Under the pieces are notes generated by a model. That model ran no database searches and was not told where the DNA came from. It saw only the letters and a list, made by a program, of their open reading frames with translations. Shown one piece after another: positions 58,524 through 64,000 of a stretch of DNA of 64,000 bases. Positions within the stretch are counted from its first letter, which is position 1; every line of letters begins with the position of its first letter. The stretch spans positions 86,437,602 to 86,501,601 of the forward strand of contig OX421963.1 of assembly GCA_949128115.1 (NCBI GenBank). Reading direction: 5' to 3'. Made by a program: the position numbers and the translations under genes. This stretch comes from Anaspis maculata (taxonomy: Eukaryota; Arthropoda; Insecta; Coleoptera; Scraptiidae).

Positions 58524-59133
58524 TATTTAAGCGAGCCCCCAGTCACCTCCCCCCCCCCCTCCCAAGAGAAGAAAGAGGTACCTACCTACACGTACATACC
58601 TTACACCACATGAAAAATCTGTTATGACACAAAGCGCTAGAACAACCACGTCCTCCGCCCCCCTCCCCCCTGGTAAAAATTGAGAACGGCTCCATCCCTC
58701 AAAAATTTCATATAAATACGGTTAAATTTTAAGCCGCCGGACTAGCAATAGTTGGGAGGACTAATTATTTACTTTATGCCCCGTATGCATCTTCCTATAC
58801 AAATCATTCTACGATTGTTGTGTCAATTGCTGCATTATCGCTCGTTTTTTTGAAGTCTAGCAGCTTCCCGAGCAAAAATTGTGAAAATCGGAAGCAATAC
58901 TTCAATTACACATTTACTTATTTATTCAATTATTCACTGCATTCGTCAAAAAAACTGGGTATAGGTAGACACTACGAGGTAACATGTGTAGATATTGTTT
59001 AACAAATAAATATATAAATAAATCTCTACTTACCTCGTGTACGTAGCTTTTTTTAAACATTTTGAGAGACTCTCGGAAAAAACTTGTTGATTCAAACCCC
59101 AAACACTCGTATCCATAACGACCGAGGCCGGTG

Positions 59134-61175
59134 CACAGTGGTCCGAAATTCAATAAATGCGGCCAAAAATCAAATTTTACAAGTATTTTGCATGACTTTC
59201 ATATTTTGTGGGCACGTAAAGAAATAGTGTAGGTAGTCTTTTCTGGAATATGAGTTACTTTGTTTCAGGAACTCACCTGCTCTGACCCCTCAAAGTTACT
59301 AATTTTTTCGGAGTCAAAGTTACCCTATTTTGCTCGCAAAGTTTAAGGAATAAGTGCTAGCTTAATAATTACACTGCGGCTTTGCAACTTTCACAAAATG
59401 ATCTTCAAAGGAAGTACTTTAGTTTGACATATATGGTCAGTCTAAAAACAAATTTGAAAATATTCAATATTATTATTATTTATATAGTTGATTTTTCGAG
59501 TTTTTGAAAAGTTCCTTGAAAAATACAAGAAAGTCGCCACACAACCCCACTGAGATTTATACCCTTAGAGATACTACAACATTCCATGATTGACGTAGTG
59601 TGAACAGTTTTTGCTCGAAAGTGCTCCATTGGCAAATAATCTTTTTTTTCCGATGTGGTGCGTGCCGTGCATCTGTGCATTTTAGAGTAAGATGAAAAAA
59701 AATAGTTAGGTACTCATCGAGAGAGAAAACGTTACGTTTTGTGAAATGAACATGGTGACGGCATATCTTTTTATCACTACCTATCTCTGGATTTTTGAGA
59801 TTCGACTTTTTTTTGTGACCCTTCAGTCCCTTAAATTGTGAATTACTTGTTCAAATCTGTTGCAATTTAGCTAATTTCCTTAGATATTCACTCAAAACAT
59901 TGTTATGTCAACCCAGAGTCCAATTTGGCAACGCGTTTATAATTAATTTTGCAAAAAAAAACTGGACAGTCGCTCATCACATCATGTACGGACTCTATGG
60001 TTACCTTTTTTAACATTTTCTGGACTCCCTGACCTTCCATAGAATTTAGTTCATCATCAAATCTACCGTGATGACAGATACATTGGTCACTCTTTCCTAA
60101 TTTTTATCCATCGGAGCTACGAAAAAAGGATAACCGGTAATATCACAAATGATCTTGTCGAGGGTGCTATCATGGATTGGAAAACTGTCGTCCTACCCTT
60201 TTGAACATTATTGCAGACGGCATGAGTGAGTAGGTATACGAGTCAAGTGCTGTTAATCGTATACTTACATGTTTCTCCATTTATAATAGTGATAATTATA
60301 ATTGTTTCTCTTTATAATGAACCAGGTCCATAAAGAGCAGAACTTTCCGATTTATTTCGATTTCAACCCTCTTAAAATCAACATAATTTTTCAATGAGAT
60401 TCTTTCATTAATTTTTCCTGGAATCGTGACCTTACTATGGACTAGGTTCATAAGTTTCAGAGTTTTTCCCATTTTTTTCTAATTAATTGAAACCCCTCAA
60501 GACCTCATCCTGCGATGCGGTGTTTTCAATTAATTTGCCTGTGATAATGACCTTATTATTATGGATCAGTCCCTAGAGTTTCAGAATTTTTCTAATTCAT
60601 TTCGATTTTACCCCTCTCAAATCAACTCAGTTTTGAATAAGAATACTATAATGCCGCAGCTTGCCTATTATTGCATTGATAGTAGTTTCTTTTTCTACAA
60701 TTTTTCTTTCACTTTGGAGATAAATGCTAATCACGATAATTTCATCTGTGATCACGGACCAGCTCCATGAGTATCACAATTTTCTCATTTATTTCGATTT
60801 CAACCCCCTAAAATCAACCCCATTTTGCAATGACATTTTTTTAATAATTTTTTCTGTAATCACGACCTTATTGTGGACCAGTGTCATGAGTTTCAGATTT
60901 TTTCGAATTCATTTTCACTTTCACCCCCTCAAAATCAACCCCATTTTGCAAAAAGAATTTTTTTAATTTTTTTTCTGTAATCACGACTTTGATGTGAACT
61001 AGTTCCATGAGTTTTGGATTTTTTTAAAATTTATTTTGAATTTAGCCCCCTCAAAATTACCCCATTTTCCAATGAGATTTTTTTGATGATTTTTTCTGTA
61101 TTCACAATTTTGTTCTGAACAAGTTAGATAAGTTTCAGATTTTTGGCCAGATTGTCTGAAATCTGGACCACTGTG
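59134..61175. mobile_element. Non-autonomous Transib-type element, RSS-like ends, 5-bp TSD
   Basis: Both ends begin CACAGTGGTCC, followed 16 bp later by the identical block GGCCAAAAATC. CGGTG is duplicated at 59129-59133 and 61176-61180. The intact site (GACACCACCGGCCTCGG, near 55333) survives in the other palindrome arm. A CAC-starting heptamer and a G+C-rich 5-bp duplication are Transib/RAG hallmarks. The outer heptamer equals the RAG recombination-signal heptamer CACAGTG, and CCAAAAATC 22 bp further in resembles the nonamer. The 2042-bp interior has no RAG1-like transposase frame, so it would need one in trans. Confidence 0.8.
60309..61150 (+). repeat. Seven diverged ~120-bp tandem units inside the Transib-type element
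   Basis: Units begin near 60309, 60430, 60552, 60755, 60867, 60988 and 61109. Each runs: CTTATTGTGGACCAG-like, ATGAGTTTCAG, AATTCATTTCGATTT, CACCCCCTCAAAATCAACCC, ATTTTGCAATGA, then TTTTTTCTGTAATCACGAC. The third unit has about 80 bp extra. Small frames here are by-products. Confidence 0.75.
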
Positions 61176-61550
61176 CGGTGGTGTCATTATCAGACCAAGG
61201 CAACCCCGATGTTTCAGTCAGGCAGGGCGAACCAGCCCGGAATTCGTACAATGGATTTGCACTGCATAATATGAAAGATTATGCGTTTTCAAGTGGAAAA
61301 CTCTCGGAAAATTGGACAGATTTCTACTGAAATTGTCGGAAAATGTTCTTGATTTTGTTTCCTCAAAAAAAAAATGGTGAAAATCTATTCGGGAGATGAA
61401 AAGTTAGAAATCTGCATTTTTTTTCTAGGGAGAAAAACTCAAAATTCGCGCGATCGTACTCACAGTACTTGCGAAACAGTAAGATATGATTAGAATTGAG
61501 TAGGATTCAATTTTGTACGACTTTTTGAAAAGGTAAGTATCAATTCCGTC

Positions 61551-61709
61551 AAAAAAGAAGTTGCCCTTGACGGGATTCGACCCCCCGACCTTCCGACTGG
61601 TTAGCAAAGGCTCTCCCACTGTGCCATGAAGCTTGCTCACATCAACTGGTTTTGAATCATGTTATAAAGTACGTAATATTCTTACTTAGGGTTAAAAGGC
61701 CGTAAAAAG
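61551..61709 (-). mobile_element. tRNA-derived fragment (SINE-like) in the palindrome arm
   Basis: The other arm reads CCGTCTAGACAAAC uninterrupted (reverse complement of 54955-54970). Here 159 bp lie between CCGTC and TAGACAAAC. On the minus strand it has an A-box-like TGGCACAGTGGGAGAG and a B-box-like GGGTCGAATCCCG, with a T-run after the 3' acceptor-like GGGCAAC. The 5' acceptor half does not pair with the 3' half, so it is not an intact tRNA gene. Target duplication is not clear. Confidence 0.65.
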
Positions 61710-62577
61710 TAGACAAACAGACACGGGATTCTCGAGGACTTTTGATATGTCGTAGAGGAGATCCTTTAGGACTAACCTGGCACAAATTTGGCCACTTATA
61801 AACATGTTCTACCCAAAAGCTCATTTTGCCTGGAATTCGGAGATGTCGATTTTTCAGTTTCAACTTACCTTCAACTTAAAAAAATTCTATCTCGCCAACG
61901 GAGCGTCCGATTTGAGTGATTCCAGTTCTCAAAATTTATTTCGAGTTTTTTCTTTCTTAGTTCTCGCATATGTATGTACTTATTTTGAAAATTTAATGAC
62001 GGTCCCCGCATGCTGAAGTTTTTCTGTTTTGCGGCAATACTTTTTTGTGCGACCTTCATATATGTTGATATATTCCAGAAACTACATAAGTAAATGGAAA
62101 ACGATTGATACAGAACGAATCGGCGGGTTTGGCTCATGCACCAGTAAAAAAATCACTGCTGTATCGCTCACGGTCTTCGAGCTATCGGAATTTATGTCAA
62201 AGCGTGCGGAATTTGAGCGCCGCGCTCCAGCGGTTTGAGCGCGGTGCTCTTTATGCCGAAAAACTTTCGTGGTGCGATCTTCATGTTTGATGATATGTAT
62301 TTCAGAAACTACATGAGTGAATAGAAAAAAATTTATACAGAAATTATAGGCGGGTTTTACTTGAGCAACAGTGAAAAAATCACTGCCGTATCGCTTACGG
62401 CCTTCGAGCTATGGCTATTTAAGAGAGAGCGTGAACTTTCCATGCCGTATTTTGAGCGCGGGTGGATTTCGTTGGAGCGCATGTGTGGCCACCCCCAGGA
62501 TTTGAGCGTCCCTGGATCGGAGCGTGAGTGTGGTGTGAGTGTGGCGTGAGTGGAGCGTATGTGTGGCCAGACCCTTA

Positions 62578-64000
62578 TGATCAGTTTTGTAGAAATTATC
62601 TCGTGTTTCGATTTCAACACGCATGGCCATGAAAAAATAGTTTAGGCAGTAACTGGCAGCCAATTTTCTGTACACATGATCAGGAAGGATCCATCTGTCC
62701 AGTTAAACAAGAAAATCATTGGAAACTCGTGGAAGTTTTTTATAACAAGCTTCCAAAGTTTGACAAACATTTTCTGAACGTGAGTCATAAAGTTAATGTG
62801 GACCAGAAAGAGTGAAATATACATGAGCTTCTGATGAATAAGACCAGATTACCTCTGCTATGGACGTCCATTTCATGAAATGAAACCACTTTCCAAAAAT
62901 GTATTGCAGTTTTTGAGCTGAGATCGTCAAAATTTCGATGAACCCAATTTCTGAATAAATGGTATATCAATGTTTAATGATCTGTAAAAGTCGTTGCATT
63001 TGTTTCAGTACCTGTCTATCATGATTTACAATACACTACAGGTATTGGGAATAGAACCAGAAGAATATATATCAAATCCCAGTGTCTTGCATTTATTGAC
63101 TTTTGTCCAGCTAGAATGATGATTTAGCCCACTGTGAACCGGTGCGCAGCAAGCCGGCAGACCCGCAAAATTCAAAATTAACGCTACGGTAAAAAATTGC
63201 AGCTAAAAATGGAGGAGATGAAATCCGTCAATCCATTGGACGCCAATACATTATAATTCGACTAATCATATCCCGTTTATACCATTTTGGCACAAAGAGT
63301 GTCGATCATTCTTGAAGAGGAGTCGTGGGAGGACCAAGCTCTGCTAGGTGGTTAATTTTGTTTTCCTGGCTATGAAGAAGCGATCACGATAAGTTAGGTA
63401 TCTTTTCCAACTGAATTCAGTCTCCTGAACTCGAATCCCTTGTGTAAACTTGAGTAAGTTTGAACAAGTTAACCTGAAACACTTCAAGTTACTTTGAACT
63501 TGAACTTTGACAATTTTGCCGATCTTTTGTTACTGTTAGAGGTGTTCATCATTCAGGAAATATTTCAGGGGCCATTAGATTGGAGTGTATTCTCCACGAA
63601 ATTCATCCACTCGATGTATAATTTTGTTTCTCAAGTCGAAAAAATCGATTTGAACATGAGCCGCATCTACACATGTCCAGAACACTACATCAAGCATCTT
63701 TAAATAAAAATACCTCAAACTATTGAAAAAATGATAGCTCATCTTTCAAACTTCGAAGATCTGTGCAGAACTGAATTCCCTGAACATAATTCAAATCGCC
63801 ATGAATTGCGCTGCAGGATTTTGAGTTATTCGATGACGGGCATAACATTTCAGCAAGATTCATACTCTATATTCCAAATGGGAACTGTTACGTCTCCCCT
63901 CGTATAACTCAAAACTCTGTGTTGAGATTTACGGCGAATCTTATAGGGATTTCAATTCTGCACAGATCCTCGCATCCTCAGAGATGAGTCATTTATATAT
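62578..64000. other. No gene recognised
   Basis: Flanking DNA beyond the giant fold-back. The frame 63494-63703 has no recognisable domain. This side and the sequence just left of 42450 are the best candidates for the original single-copy locus. Confidence 0.35.

Larger units (their letters stand above)
42452..62575. mobile_element. Giant fold-back element (reconstructed ~5.7 kb, arms ~2.8 kb)
   Basis: The left terminus AGGGTCTGGCCACACATACG (42452) and the reversed right terminus are identical and flanked by TA, a possible TA duplication. The left arm is 42452-42597 plus 54169-56819; the right arm is 56864-62575. The loop is only about 40 bp. The arms pair throughout once four younger insertions are removed: 42598-54165 in the left arm, and 57915-58523, 59134-61175 and 61551-61709 in the right arm. 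Subterminal sequence repeats CACTCACGCTCC-like decamers. No coding sequence belongs to the element itself. Confidence 0.8.

Noticed and set aside
61551..61640. Functional tRNA gene on the minus strand
   Set aside because: A- and B-box-like motifs exist, but the acceptor halves do not pair and the fragment is an insertion in a palindrome arm; it is better read as SINE or tRNA-derived.
42452..62575. One single 20-kb transposon carrying all genes
   Set aside because: The gene-bearing part has its own termini, its own GGA duplication and an empty counterpart in the other arm, so it is a separate later insertion.
1..64000. CRISPR arrays, bacterial operons, riboswitches or rRNA genes
   Set aside because: None was seen. 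Repeats here are satellites and transposon ends without a spacer/repeat pattern, and gene structure is eukaryotic.

Overview
This window looks like intergenic or heterochromatic DNA from an arthropod nuclear genome, probably an insect. It is AT-rich and has spliceosomal introns, non-LTR and Ty3/gypsy retrotransposons, tRNA-derived SINEs, and hAT-, Transib-, mariner- and Mutator-type terminal-inverted-repeat (TIR) elements. I cannot place it to order. No complete host protein-coding gene is visible. Almost everything recognisable is mobile DNA nested in mobile DNA. Several insertions can be proved because an uninterrupted copy of the target site survives in the opposite arm of a palindrome or in a neighbouring repeat unit.

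Region 1-17.7 kb: a perfect 137-bp-arm hairpin (794-1074); an end of a satellite-bearing TIR element (1297-2165); a THAP-like fragment (3415-3603); small MITEs; a tandem array of about 345-bp units with one inverted unit (6719-8960); a solo LTR with 4-bp target-site duplication (TSD) (9539-10060); a dead LINE reverse transcriptase (10085-10790); and a complete 3.8-kb element (10988-14806). That element has a 9-bp TSD and TIRs built of tandem 16-mers. Its body is a higher-order satellite of six ~42-bp submonomers, plus a Foldback-like block split by a SINE.

Region 17.7-30.8 kb is a Russian doll. A decayed LINE (17.7-29.6 kb) was split by a second satellite-bearing TIR element (18446-28092). 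The satellite of that element was split by a TAGT-ended fold-back element (19873-27129). The apex of that hairpin was hit by an apparently full-length LINE (20875-26536), whose ORF1 and ORF2 share one frame, separated only by a UGA and a long polyglutamine stretch. A gypsy pol relic follows. Region 30.8-42.4 kb holds anonymous DNA, satellite in both orientations, another TAGT-ended palindromic element (34113-37719) and one CpG-rich unique block.

Region 42.4-62.6 kb is a giant palindrome (about 5.7 kb when reconstructed, arms about 2.8 kb, loop about 40 bp). Into its left arm an 11.6-kb TIR element (42598-54165) inserted. This element carries a seven-exon gene of about 1513 codons. The protein combines N-terminal Cys/His clusters, a plausible DDE catalytic core, an XPG/FEN-like nuclease region and a C-terminal Cys-rich (CXC-type) cluster. 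This architecture and the 3-bp TSDs fit the Academ transposon superfamily. Into the right arm inserted a palindromic MITE (TA target), a Transib-type element with RAG-RSS-like ends and 5-bp TSD, and a tRNA-derived fragment. A hAT-type element interrupts the left TIR of the 11.6-kb element.

The genes do not form a host pathway. The unifying theme is structural: TIR and fold-back elements repeatedly serve as targets for each other, and several families share the terminal motif TAGTCCGG and subterminal modules.
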